Positions 6,208 to 14,326 are shown, counted from the stretch's first letter. The stretch is DNA of 17,447 nt from CAZASK01 sp964487845 (GCA_964487845.1 CAZASK010000032.1:1-17447), one strand, 5' to 3'. The notes: generated by a model not told the origin, from the sequence alone. Made by a program: numbers and translations.

Positions 6208-7851
6208 ATGAATATCGCACCAAGATGCTCTCCATATTCTGACTCTGCGTATCACATACAGCACAATAACGAAATCATACCACCCGATACACAGCAGGAC
6301 ATTGAAGAAAATCCATCTCATAAAAATATCGTCTCTTACGCAGGAGTATTTTGGTCCATCTATGATCCTTCGACACCTAAACCACAGCCTTCTCAGGTGT
6401 TCTGGGGATTGCGCTGGGCTCTTTTTCTTGGAGACTCCATCTTAAAAATATGCCCCTCAAAGATAAAAAACATATTCTGGAAAAGCCTCCTAAAAAACTC
6501 TGACCCTTGTCCAGAAAAAAATATTCTATCCGGAGAATTTGACCAAATCATACAGGATGGAATATTGCGATTCATTCTCAATAAGCTATCTTCTCAAGAC
6601 CCCTTTAATATCAAGCCTTGGATTCATTTTAGACTCAGCTATCTCCCTATGACCCTCTCTCTGCATCCTGAATACTCTTTGGAAATTTTGAAATCTGACA
6701 TCTTTGAGAAAGGACAATCGTACGATCGACTTGTCTATTTTTTCGGCAAAGGCATATTCACATCTCGCATAGAATCACGCTGGAAAGAACAAAAGCAAGT
6801 TGCAATCAAACTCTTTTATCACTCGCATTTAAAAAAAATGGCTCATTGCATGTATCAAGGACTGATCGATGAGGTTCGACGAGCTAGCAAAGAAGCTAAG
6901 GGGAAACCAGTAGATTTAGTTCTTCTTCTTTCAAGAATGGGACTTTTTGCTTTTTGTGACTCAGTTCTTCAAGTCGATGTCAGAGATATTGCTGATGAAT
7001 TGGCTCCTGCTATAAATAAGGTATTAGGATATATCAATGGGGCCTTAGAGCCTATCTTGATCCCAATCGGCGAGAACTATCATGCGTTTATTAAAGAGCG
7101 TAATACAGTGCATCAGTGGATGAAAATTGTCATCAAGCGTGTCGTAGAAAAACATAGAGATAAAACAACACATGACAACCTTTTCATAGACAAAATTCTA
7201 GAAATGGATGAGCAAGGAAGAGAAGAAGAATTGATAGAATTGATGATATCGATGGTTTTGGGAGGACATGAGACGACAGCACGTCTCATGTTAGGCGCTT
7301 TTTATGGCCTCATGCGCCACCCAGAATACATTCATGAAATACGCGATGAAGTTGAAAAGTTTATTCTGGAAAACCCAAACAACGAGGAGTGGCACTCTGA
7401 CTATGATTCAGGCAAAGGACTTTCTCGTCTACACACTGTAGTCTACGAGGCGATACGTCTTTTCCCTCCTGTATGGTTAGTATCACGTTCACCTAAACAA
7501 GATATTGAAATTCATGGAGAAAAGCTACAAAAAGGAACGCAAGTTCTCATTAGTCTTTTAATTCTGAATCGCCTGCATTCCAGATGGGGTGAAGACGCCG
7601 AGGTTTTTCGTCCTACTCGATTCGATGAAATATCAGCACACGATCGACGCAAATATTTTTTCCCATTTGTAGATGGATTTTCTCGTTGTCCAGGAGACAA
7701 TTTTGCACGCATGGAATCAGTATTAGCAATTGCAGGCCTTCTCAAAGAATTTGATATCACTCTCGCCAATCCAGAACAACGCCCTGAGCCCTCTTCTTCT
7801 GGAACATTTCGGCTCTTCGAAATACTGCCAGTGATCATCTCTCCTCGCTAG
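6208..7851 (+). CDS. Cytochrome P450 with atypical heme-binding loop
   Basis: 547 aa, somewhat long for a bacterial P450 because of about 100 extra N-terminal residues with no clear signal peptide (possible amphipathic segment near residues 63-82). Conserved P450 elements: I-helix G352-GHETTAR, K-helix E414-x2-R417 in YEAIRLFPP, the FRPTRF motif, and the Cys-ligand loop PFVDGFSRCPG with C494. Two usual heme-propionate arginines look replaced: the loop has Ser where FxxGxRxCxG has Arg, and the C-helix WxxxR reads WKEQK. Overall it resembles class II, CYP4/CYP102-like enzymes. The expected reaction is monooxygenation of a fatty acid, sterol or similar lipid, with electrons from a partner not encoded in the window. 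The start has AAGGTGG at 6197-6203. The stop lies inside a hairpin. Confidence 0.92.
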   Translation: MNIAPRCSPYSDSAYHIQHNNEIIPPDTQQDIEENPSHKNIVSYAGVFWSIYDPSTPKPQPSQVFWGLRWALFLGDSILKICPSKIKNIFWKSLLKNSDPCPEKNILSGEFDQIIQDGILRFILNKLSSQDPFNIKPWIHFRLSYLPMTLSLHPEYSLEILKSDIFEKGQSYDRLVYFFGKGIFTSRIESRWKEQKQVAIKLFYHSHLKKMAHCMYQGLIDEVRRASKEAKGKPVDLVLLLSRMGLFAFCDSVLQVDVRDIADELAPAINKVLGYINGALEPILIPIGENYHAFIKERNTVHQWMKIVIKRVVEKHRDKTTHDNLFIDKILEMDEQGREEELIELMISMVLGGHETTARLMLGAFYGLMRHPEYIHEIRDEVEKFILENPNNEEWHSDYDSGKGLSRLHTVVYEAIRLFPPVWLVSRSPKQDIEIHGEKLQKGTQVLISLLILNRLHSRWGEDAEVFRPTRFDEISAHDRRKYFFPFVDGFSRCPGDNFARMESVLAIAGLLKEFDITLANPEQRPEPSSSGTFRLFEILPVIISPR

Positions 7852-7859
7852 GGAGAGAT
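7837..7859 (+). terminator. Hairpin overlapping the P450 stop codon
   Basis: ATCTCTCC at 7837-7844 pairs with GGAGAGAT at 7852-7859 around a 7-nt loop that contains the stop codon. The tail is pyrimidine-rich (TTCCTCT) but not a T run. It is a weak candidate for a transcript end. Confidence 0.3.
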
Positions 7860-7950
7860 TTCCTCTAGAAATAAAATTTCATCTATAGAATCGGCAAACC
7901 AAGGACTAGAAGCACATGATCACATTAATTATTTAATTGATGTTAACTGA

Positions 7951-7980
7951 TTGAATTAATATTTCTATTTATTGTAAAAT
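7951..7980 (+). promoter_or_regulatory. Candidate promoter for the GNAT gene
   Basis: TTGAAT at 7951-7956 and TAAAAT at 7975-7980 with an 18-bp spacer. The predicted start near 7987 gives a 40-nt leader. The whole gap 7852-8026 is very AT-rich, so chance matches are likely. Confidence 0.35.
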
Positions 7981-8026
7981 AAAAAAATATCACAATTTAT
8001 CAATTAAATTAAGCTTTGGTGTTATT

Positions 8027-8749
8027 ATGAATCTTTCTTCTTATACCCCTTCACAAAGGCTCAATCACATTCCGTTTTATAATAACGGAAAAAAAATCCT
8101 CCCAAGAAATTTATCCAAGGATTTTGAAAATGATTTGATCGATCCTGAGCAACTACACCCATATCTAGAAACAATGCTTGAGTTATCAAATAAGATAATT
8201 CAGAACGAAAATTGTACAAAAGTACCTCTAAAAAACGGCGTTACATGGGGCGTTTTTACATTCACACCAGGAAATGAACAGTTGCAAAATATAAGACAAA
8301 TAGCGTCTTGTTGGCAAAATATCGTATATGAGAGCAATCCGGATTATGAATACAATCCATTCCATAATGATACATATTCACTTTGTGAGCTTACAAAAGA
8401 CATGCTAAGCACCATTTCCAAAGGGAACTCCGCCAAATACACGGTCCATATCGTGTCACAACCTAACGGCATGATCGAGGGAATTTGTATTTGTAAGAAC
8501 ATGAAAAAGAAAATAAAAATCATCTCGCTTGTAGGAAATCCCGGAACTATAACAACGGGCTCAAGAGGAGCAGGAACTGCCTTATTAAAACATGTGTGCA
8601 AAATTGCACATGATAATGAATTGACGTCGGTAATTTTGGAACCTACAGAAACAGCTGTTGAATTTTACAAATCGCGAGGATTTGCTCCCAAACAATCAAA
8701 CATGAAGTTGAAGACTGAAGACATGAACAAGACTATATTCGATAAATAA
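8027..8749 (+). CDS. GNAT-family acetyltransferase-like protein
   Basis: 240 aa. The C-terminal part is a GNAT fold: strand MIEGICICKN at about 149-158, the acetyl-CoA pyrophosphate loop GSRGAGTALLKH at about 178-189 (matching R/Q-x2-G-x-G/A), and the closing motif AVEFYKSRGFAP at about 210-221. The first ~135 residues are polar, contain WGVFTFTPGNEQ and CWQNIVYES, and match nothing I recognise. The substrate cannot be read from sequence; small molecules, protein N-termini or lysines are all possible. There is no signal peptide. The ribosome site is weak (TTTGGTG upstream of the ATG). The gene stands in the AT-rich block with the C58-like and P450 genes and ends 5 bp from a convergent membrane-protein gene. 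Confidence 0.8.
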   Translation: MNLSSYTPSQRLNHIPFYNNGKKILPRNLSKDFENDLIDPEQLHPYLETMLELSNKIIQNENCTKVPLKNGVTWGVFTFTPGNEQLQNIRQIASCWQNIVYESNPDYEYNPFHNDTYSLCELTKDMLSTISKGNSAKYTVHIVSQPNGMIEGICICKNMKKKIKIISLVGNPGTITTGSRGAGTALLKHVCKIAHDNELTSVILEPTETAVEFYKSRGFAPKQSNMKLKTEDMNKTIFDK

Positions 8750-8754
8750 ACATA

Positions 8755-8967
8755 TCAGTCATGATCTCGTCCTCTCTTCAGAGGGCATGAGTTGACTCCA
8801 AAAAGATGATATACAACGCACCAGCTAAAGTAAGCTTCATAGAATGTAAAAAGCGAAAAAGCAAACGCTATCCAACTTCCGGACCAGCTTGCATAAATAA
8901 GAAGAATGACGGCAACAAAAAGCCTTATAAGTCGCCCAGATAGATTGAGATTTCGAGGAGGTTTCAT
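8755..8967 (-). CDS. Small DUF2892-like inner membrane protein
   Basis: 70 aa. One or two hydrophobic segments (about 15-45) are followed by WCVVYHLFGVNSCPLK. This fits the DUF2892/YgaP-tail pattern of a conserved Cys, then Tyr, then GxNxC. Function is unknown; related domains are fused to rhodanese proteins elsewhere. The N-terminus LNLSGRLIRLFVAVILL also fits the family. The start is uncertain, since a purine stretch AGAGGG lies only about 1 nt before the ATG and no better start is visible. It is divergent from the Dus gene (44 bp between starts) and convergent with the GNAT gene. Confidence 0.7.
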   Translation of the reverse strand: MKPPRNLNLSGRLIRLFVAVILLIYASWSGSWIAFAFSLFTFYEAYFSWCVVYHLFGVNSCPLKRGRDHD

Positions 8968-8996
8968 ACCCTCTTGTATATCATTACAGTCACATA

Positions 8997-9005
8997 TGAT
9001 ACAAT
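8997..9005 (+). promoter_or_regulatory. Candidate extended -10 promoter giving a leaderless dus mRNA
   Basis: TGATACAAT is TGn plus TACAAT (5 of 6 for the -10). Transcription would be expected to begin about 7 nt downstream, at or next to the A of the dus ATG (9012). No Shine-Dalgarno sequence lies before that ATG, which fits leaderless initiation. The same 9-mer stands before the PhnA-like gene. Confidence 0.45.
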
Positions 9006-9011
9006 GTTTTC

Positions 9012-10034
9012 ATGAAATACTCAGCTACTTCACTTCTACCAAAAGACGCACACGGATGCCCTTTTCTTCTACTTGCTCCGATGGAAGGCGTTGGTGACGC
9101 CTCTTTTCGAAAAGCAATCGCCTCAATTGGAGGGTTTGATGAGGCTGTAAGAGATTTTCTTCGAGTTCCTTCCAACGCACATGTACAATCATTAAGTAAA
9201 GCCTATGATGCAGATGAAATTGCCCCTATCCCTCTCATTGCACAAATCATGGGCTCTGATTGTGAACTGATGGCAGCAATGGCTCAAGAGCTTACCACAA
9301 GAGGCGCTCCCAGAATCGATGTCAACTGTGGATGCCCATCCAATACCGTAACAGGACGAGGCGCCGGCTCTAGCCTCTTAAAAAATCCAACCATTTTATA
9401 CGAAGTATTAGCAGCTGTTCGCCGGGCAGTATTTATTCCAGTGACTGTGAAAATGAGATCCGGATATGAGGATATTTCGCTATTTCGAGAAAATCTCCTT
9501 GCTGCACAAGAAAGTGGAGTTGACTACATTACATTGCATCCTAGAACAAAAGTAGACGGATATGGACCACCAGCACGCTGGGATCTCATCGCAGAAGCAA
9601 AATCGCTTCTTGATATTCCAGTTGTTGGCAATGGAGATATTCTCACAGTAGAGGACGCTATCAATATGCTGCAAAATACGGGATGCGATGCGTTGATGAT
9701 TGGACGAGGAAGTTTAATCAACCCCTTCATCTTCCATGAAATACGGACTCACTATTCTCATGACGAATCGATCTACACACTCGAAGACATAGAGCGCTAC
9801 CTTACGACATATCTTGCAAGCCTTCATCCAGACACTCCTGCAAGAACACGTGTAAACAAATTAAAGCAATTGCTCGGCTTTCTATTCAAAAGCTGCCCTC
9901 AACTCGCACAACAAAGGCAAACTCTTCTTACATCTACGCATAGTACTGCAGAAGCATTGCTCGATTATGCAAGAGGCCTAATAGAAAAAGTCCATGTAAA
10001 ATGGGCAGGACCTGGCATTTTTTGCGGCAAGTAG
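9012..10034 (+). CDS. tRNA-dihydrouridine synthase, DusC-like
   Basis: 340 aa. FMN-dependent enzyme that reduces uridine to dihydrouridine in the tRNA D-loop. The TIM-barrel motifs appear in order: LLAPMEGVGDASFR (residues 20-33), AQIMGSD (77-83), DVNCGCPSNTVTGRGAG with catalytic Cys108, VKMRSG with K147, LHPRT with H176, VGNGDI (205-210), and the phosphate-binding MIGRGSLINP (229-238). A C-terminal helical tRNA-binding domain follows. APMEG plus FLRV and the GCPSxTVxGxGxG form resemble DusC more than DusA or DusB; this subfamily call is by eye. The tail overlaps the convergent small exported-protein gene by 70 bp. Confidence 0.93.
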   Translation: MKYSATSLLPKDAHGCPFLLLAPMEGVGDASFRKAIASIGGFDEAVRDFLRVPSNAHVQSLSKAYDADEIAPIPLIAQIMGSDCELMAAMAQELTTRGAPRIDVNCGCPSNTVTGRGAGSSLLKNPTILYEVLAAVRRAVFIPVTVKMRSGYEDISLFRENLLAAQESGVDYITLHPRTKVDGYGPPARWDLIAEAKSLLDIPVVGNGDILTVEDAINMLQNTGCDALMIGRGSLINPFIFHEIRTHYSHDESIYTLEDIERYLTTYLASLHPDTPARTRVNKLKQLLGFLFKSCPQLAQQRQTLLTSTHSTAEALLDYARGLIEKVHVKWAGPGIFCGK

Positions 10035-10258
10035 TTGATATGCGCTTGAAGAATATGTTTATTGGTCACGACTTCATAACCATCTTCTGTTCTTGTAAGC
10101 GATACAATCGCGTCAGCACTCTCTAGATAACTCCCAAGATCGGGATGTCCTATTAAAGACTGAATCTCCGCTACAGACTGCCAAAGCGGTGAAAGAGCAG
10201 CTTCTACCGCTCCCACAGAACAAAAAAGAGTGATCATGATGCAAAACAATCGATTCAT
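9965..10258 (-). CDS. Small exported protein of unknown function
   Basis: 97 aa. I do not recognise a family with confidence. It has a clear signal peptide (MNRLFCIMITLFCSVGAVEA, cleavage near residue 20), then about 77 mature residues with LWQSVAEIQSLIGH, a likely beta hairpin IVSLTRTEDGYEVVTNKH, and a closing YLPQKMPGPAHFTWTF. The strong ribosome site AGGAGG about 9 nt before the ATG and the signal peptide argue that it is real despite its 70-bp antisense overlap with the end of dus. It is the last gene of the minus-strand cluster, 15 bp after adenine deaminase. No membrane anchor, so probably periplasmic or secreted. Confidence 0.75.
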   Translation of the reverse strand: MNRLFCIMITLFCSVGAVEAALSPLWQSVAEIQSLIGHPDLGSYLESADAIVSLTRTEDGYEVVTNKHILQAHINYLPQKMPGPAHFTWTFSIRPLA

Positions 10259-10273
10259 TCTTATCTCCTCCTA

Positions 10274-11905
10274 TCATGTATCAGATACAAAAGCAAACAA
10301 CTTTCCATCAAAAAGCCCCTTGTCACTTAGCTTTAACTCGGGAATAACAAGAAGAGCCATAAACGAAAGTGTCATAAAAGGAGCGCTAAGCTTTGTCCCA
10401 AGCTCTTTGGCGAACTGATCGATTTCAGCATATTCACGCGCCACTACATAGCCATCTTCGTTACTCATAATTCCTGCCACATCAAGAGGAAGCACGCGGA
10501 CTTCTCTGCCATCAACTGCAGCAATGCCTCCTTTATGTTGAACTAAAGCATTCACAGCAGCACATATTTCCTCATCGCTGCATCCAACCGCGATAATATT
10601 ATGCGAGTCATGAGCAATACAAGAAGCTAATGCTCCCCTTTTGAGGCCAAAATTTTGAATGAAAGCAACAGCTGGTGATACATCTTGATAGCGGTTCACA
10701 ACGGTAAGCTTTAAAATGTCTTGGTCTATATTGCAGACCACTTCATTGTTCACAACAGTAGTAGCAACCTTTTTACTTCGCGTAATCAACTGCCCATCTT
10801 CAGCCAAAATGACACGGCAAGTAGTGGATTTTGCTTGCACCACAAAGTCAGCTGCTTTTTTTTCCTTCGTCATCCACTTGTTTGGAGCAGTAGCCCTCAC
10901 CCTCTGAATCAAAGCCTTTCCTCTTTCGGCTACAAGCTCCCCATTCACGTACGTTTCGAGCACATCAAAATCTTCAAGATTGTTGACAACGATAAAATCT
11001 GCCGAATCTCCTTGTTGTAAAAGGCCCACATCCAACTTATAATGTTTGATCGGATTATAAGAGGCCGCACGCAAGACATCCATCAGATCATATTTTTTAT
11101 CTCTGACTGATCTTTTGACTATCTCATTAATATGTCCTTTAACAAGCTCGTGTGGATGCTTATCATCAGAGCAAAACATCACTTTATCAGGGAAGAGCCC
11201 AATTAATGGATGAAGAACTTCATAGTTTTTCGCTGCCGATCCTTCTCGTATCAAGATGTGCATGCCATATTCAATTTTATCGAGCGCTTCATCAAGTTCA
11301 AAGCATTCATGATCTGTTGATATACCGGCGTCAATGTATTGCCTCGCCTCATCTCCTCGAAGATCTGGCGCATGGCCATCGACGGGCTTTCCATATGCCT
11401 GCGCAATACGAATTTTCTCTATCACCTCTGGATCACGGTGCAGCACCCCTGGATAGTTCATCACCTCACTCAAATACTGAAGTCCATCTTGAGAAAATAA
11501 CTTTTCGATGTCTTGAGCAGTAATAGTAGCTCCTGCGGTTTCAAAACAGGTCGCTGGCACACATGAAGAGGCTCCAAAACAAAAATGAAAGGGAACCTGT
11601 TTGCCGTTTCGTATCATGTAATGGATTCCCTCCACTCCAAGCACATTGGCAATTTCATGAGGATCTGACACAGAGCCTACAGTACCATGGACAGTGGCTA
11701 ATCTTGCAAATTCGGATGGAATGAGCATAGAACTTTCTACATGTACATGGGCATCGATAAAACCAGGAAGGATATAGTCTTTTGTTTTAGGCTTCACATC
11801 AATTGTAATTTCTACAATTTTCCCCTTATCTACGTGCACAGTAGCTGGAAATATTTTTTTATGTACGACATCAACAACAGTTCCCGATCTCGAATATCTC
11901 TGCAT
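10274..11905 (-). CDS. ade: Adenine deaminase
   Basis: 543 aa, normal length for the AdeC-type enzyme, which converts adenine to hypoxanthine and ammonia in purine salvage. It is an amidohydrolase: LPGFIDAHVHVESSM has the metal-binding H53-x-H55 with the ade-type E57, then SDPHEIANVLG, LSEVMNYPGV, VDGHAPDL, STDHECF, EGSAAKN and CSDDKHPHEL. The C-terminal ade domain includes RGALASCIAHDSHNIIAVGCSDEE. The ribosome site AGGAGGAGG lies directly before the ATG. It is the third gene of the minus-strand cluster, with gaps of 12 and 15 bp. For a nucleotide-dependent intracellular bacterium, salvage of host or environmental purines is a sensible role (inference). Confidence 0.95.
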   Translation of the reverse strand: MQRYSRSGTVVDVVHKKIFPATVHVDKGKIVEITIDVKPKTKDYILPGFIDAHVHVESSMLIPSEFARLATVHGTVGSVSDPHEIANVLGVEGIHYMIRNGKQVPFHFCFGASSCVPATCFETAGATITAQDIEKLFSQDGLQYLSEVMNYPGVLHRDPEVIEKIRIAQAYGKPVDGHAPDLRGDEARQYIDAGISTDHECFELDEALDKIEYGMHILIREGSAAKNYEVLHPLIGLFPDKVMFCSDDKHPHELVKGHINEIVKRSVRDKKYDLMDVLRAASYNPIKHYKLDVGLLQQGDSADFIVVNNLEDFDVLETYVNGELVAERGKALIQRVRATAPNKWMTKEKKAADFVVQAKSTTCRVILAEDGQLITRSKKVATTVVNNEVVCNIDQDILKLTVVNRYQDVSPAVAFIQNFGLKRGALASCIAHDSHNIIAVGCSDEEICAAVNALVQHKGGIAAVDGREVRVLPLDVAGIMSNEDGYVVAREYAEIDQFAKELGTKLSAPFMTLSFMALLVIPELKLSDKGLFDGKLFAFVSDT

Positions 11906-11917
11906 CGCCTCCTCCTG

Positions 11918-12865
11918 TTATTTTCTATGAATCAGGAGTTTTTCTAAAAATCTCTGTACATATTGTTCTTTCATCTCACTTCCTTCTAGCTCAAAAGAGC
12001 TTGCTCCAAAATGAAGCAACGCTTTACCCATATGAAATTCCACTGACTGCGGCCATGGCAAATTTTGTATAAGCCATGCTTCTTGTTTTGTGTATCCCAT
12101 TTTTCGGATATCAGCCCTTTCCCAACGATACATTTCTGTACTTGTTTGGCCAACGCACTTCTTGACGCGCACATCTGGATTATTCTTGATATAATGATAC
12201 GTATGCGCTCCAGAATCATGCAGCACATCATCAATCACATCTACATGAAATCGTAAATCATAGAGGTTCGGTAGCTTTTGCGGGTCAAAAGCTGCAAAAA
12301 CAACCCAAAGATACTCAATATTATTCTCCTGTACTGAACGTTGAATTCCCACAATATCAGTAGAAGAGAGCTCTTTTCTTACACTAAAAGGTCTTATAAA
12401 AAAGGCATCTGCATCCATAATGGCGACAATATCATCATGCATGTATCCATACTGTTCCAATGCATATTGAATAACATGGCAATGCCTGACACTTGGCTGC
12501 TCTGAAATAGATGCCAATGTTCGTGGCGGTTTAAATTGAAGATGACTGTACACACGCCCACTATCGAGATGCCCTTTTAAATAGTTATTAAGAGCGTGTG
12601 TCTGGTGCCAGTGTTGTTCAAATCGAACACATTGTATTCCAAGCTGCTGACATGTACTCTCTATGGCTTGAGTAAGCTCAGCGCTCACTGCATCATTGAA
12701 TACGATCAACTCAAAGTCATCTAAGAAATACTCTTTGAGCATTTTGTACTGCCACTCTATAAACTGAGGCTTGTTGTAGCAAAACGTAAGAAGTCTCACT
12801 TTTGCAACAAGACCTGTGTTGACAAATACAAGAAGCATGACAAGCAGTGTCCATATTTTTTTCAT
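11918..12865 (-). CDS. Exported GT-A-like glycosyltransferase-type protein
   Basis: 315 aa from the ATG at 12863-12865. A GTG two codons earlier is in frame but sits on top of the ribosome site; AGGGAG is 5 nt before the ATG. The N-terminus is a signal peptide (MKKIWTLLVMLLVFVNTGLVA). The rest looks like a small GT-A fold: opening strand VRLLTFCYNKPQFIEWQYKM, IVFNDA at 54-59, and a DxD-type motif IMDADAFFIRPF with D151-A-D153, which in GT-A enzymes binds the metal and nucleotide sugar. Later features are WVVFAAFDP and ALLHFGASS. Donor and acceptor are unknown. Export of a nucleotide-sugar enzyme is odd for a bacterium unless it acts in the host. 36 bp after phoH and 12 bp before ade. Confidence 0.7.
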   Translation of the reverse strand: MKKIWTLLVMLLVFVNTGLVAKVRLLTFCYNKPQFIEWQYKMLKEYFLDDFELIVFNDAVSAELTQAIESTCQQLGIQCVRFEQHWHQTHALNNYLKGHLDSGRVYSHLQFKPPRTLASISEQPSVRHCHVIQYALEQYGYMHDDIVAIMDADAFFIRPFSVRKELSSTDIVGIQRSVQENNIEYLWVVFAAFDPQKLPNLYDLRFHVDVIDDVLHDSGAHTYHYIKNNPDVRVKKCVGQTSTEMYRWERADIRKMGYTKQEAWLIQNLPWPQSVEFHMGKALLHFGASSFELEGSEMKEQYVQRFLEKLLIHRK

Positions 12866-12901
12866 ACTCACTCCCTTTTACAACATAATTGGAAAGATAT
12901 A

Positions 12902-14203
12902 CTACATCAACTCAATAGCAAGTGATGCGAGCTGCGATCTTTCTGTCTTTTCTAAAAACACATGAGAAAAGAGCGGCTGTTGATTAAATTTTCCTACTGT
13001 ATAGGTGAGGCCATTTGAATCCTTATCCAAATAAGGATTATCAATTTGTGTAGGATCTCCTGCTAACACCACTTTTGTATTCTCACCCGCTCTTGAGATA
13101 AAAGTTTTGAGCTCATGTGGCGTCAGATTCTGTGCTTCATCGATGATGATAAACATTTTGGGAAGAGAGCGCCCTCTGATATACGTGACTGCCTCCATTT
13201 CTATTTTCTTACTCTCTAGAACCCACTGCATGGTGTCGGTGTCGTCTCGATTTAAAGATGAGCAAAGCAGCTCCAAATTGTCGAATATAGGCTGCATCCA
13301 GCTGCTCAATTTTTCATCTTTTGTTCCTGGTAGATAGCCAATATCTCGCCCCAAGGGGACGATAGGTCGCGATACTAAAATTTTGTTATAGACCCCTTCA
13401 TCATACACCTTTCTTAAGGCACATGCGAGAGCCAATAACGTCTTTCCTGTTCCCGCAGGCCCAATGAGAGTGACAAGTGGGATATCATCACGCAAGAGTG
13501 CATCCATAGCGCATTTTTGCTCTACATTTCGTGGTTTAATCCCCCAACTTACAGGAATCTTGCCGAGTGATTCAAAACCATCTTTGGTCATATTGTAGCG
13601 AGCGACTGCGGAAGAGTGTTCAGGACAAGTGAGAATAAAATATTCATTAGAGCGAGGCGTCACTCCTGCTGGAGTAGATAAAAATCCATCTTTATAAAAG
13701 TGATCTATTGAGGATTTATCAAGTTCGAGCTTTTGTATTCCTTTCGAAATTCCTTCGTATGAACATTTTAGATTTTCATAATCTTGTGCTTCAATGCCAA
13801 TCGCAGAAGCTTTGACTCTTGCTGCAAAATCTTTCGACACAAAAATAACATGAGCTCCTTGCTCAAAGAGAAAGTAGGCGGCCATTAAAATTCGATTGTC
13901 GTTGACGGTAAGAGCAAAACTCTTGTTATAGTCTGTTTTCATCTCAATCAAAATTCGAATACGCGCTCCATTCTCTAATTTCACACCAGAGTGAAGATCC
14001 CCCGATCCCATTGCCTTCGTTGATTCAAGAAGACGAATGGCGTGGCGTGCATTTCTTCCAAGCTCTCCAGGCTGCCTTTTTAATTTATCGAGCTCTTCTA
14101 ATACGGTAACGGGGATAACGACTTCGTGCCTTGGAAACTTAAAAATCGACTCGGGATCATGCACTAAAACATTCGTATCTAATACAAAAATCTTGTCAGT
14201 CAC
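12902..14203 (-). CDS. phoH: PIN domain-PhoH ATPase fusion (PhoH2/YlaK type)
   Basis: 433 aa. The N-terminal PIN ribonuclease domain (1 to about 135) keeps its acidic set: D9 in VLDTNVLVHDP, E36/E37 in LEELDKLK, D102 in TVNDNRIL and D125 in SKDFAAR. The C-terminal PhoH ATPase domain (about 225-433) has Walker A GPAGTGKT (248-255), Walker B IIIDEAQN (352-359), LAGDPTQID and a terminal SQLASLAIELM. Proteins with this architecture are RNA helicase/RNases. From memory, the C. trachomatis counterpart is CT015. Start is GTG with GAGGAG about 8 nt upstream; an ATG alternative would cut into the PIN domain. It is the first gene of the minus-strand cluster and divergent from the CT016-like gene. Confidence 0.95.
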   Translation of the reverse strand: MTDKIFVLDTNVLVHDPESIFKFPRHEVVIPVTVLEELDKLKRQPGELGRNARHAIRLLESTKAMGSGDLHSGVKLENGARIRILIEMKTDYNKSFALTVNDNRILMAAYFLFEQGAHVIFVSKDFAARVKASAIGIEAQDYENLKCSYEGISKGIQKLELDKSSIDHFYKDGFLSTPAGVTPRSNEYFILTCPEHSSAVARYNMTKDGFESLGKIPVSWGIKPRNVEQKCAMDALLRDDIPLVTLIGPAGTGKTLLALACALRKVYDEGVYNKILVSRPIVPLGRDIGYLPGTKDEKLSSWMQPIFDNLELLCSSLNRDDTDTMQWVLESKKIEMEAVTYIRGRSLPKMFIIIDEAQNLTPHELKTFISRAGENTKVVLAGDPTQIDNPYLDKDSNGLTYTVGKFNQQPLFSHVFLEKTERSQLASLAIELM

Positions 14204-14293
14204 AGTAATTTCTCCTCAAATTCAAACGTCATTATGATGGTTAGAAAACAAAAAAGAGTGCATTTTGAGCAAGAGGAAAGCAAAACAATCTTA

Positions 14294-14320
14294 TTAGCAG
14301 AGACAACCTTTAACTGCTAA
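14294..14320. promoter_or_regulatory. Inverted repeat upstream of the CT016-like promoter
   Basis: TTAGCAG (14294-14300) and CTGCTAA (14314-14320) form a perfect 7-bp inverted repeat with a 13-bp spacer, ending 6 bp before the -35 box at 14327. The position suits an operator or activator site in the 175-bp divergent region between phoH and the CT016-like gene, but a repeat this short could arise by chance. Confidence 0.25.
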
Positions 14321-14326
14321 ATCTAG

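Noticed and set aside
8770..8810. CCTCT/AGAGG hairpin near the GNAT and DUF2892 gene ends
   Set aside because: It lies within the DUF2892 coding end, the core stem is only 5 bp, and no T run follows.
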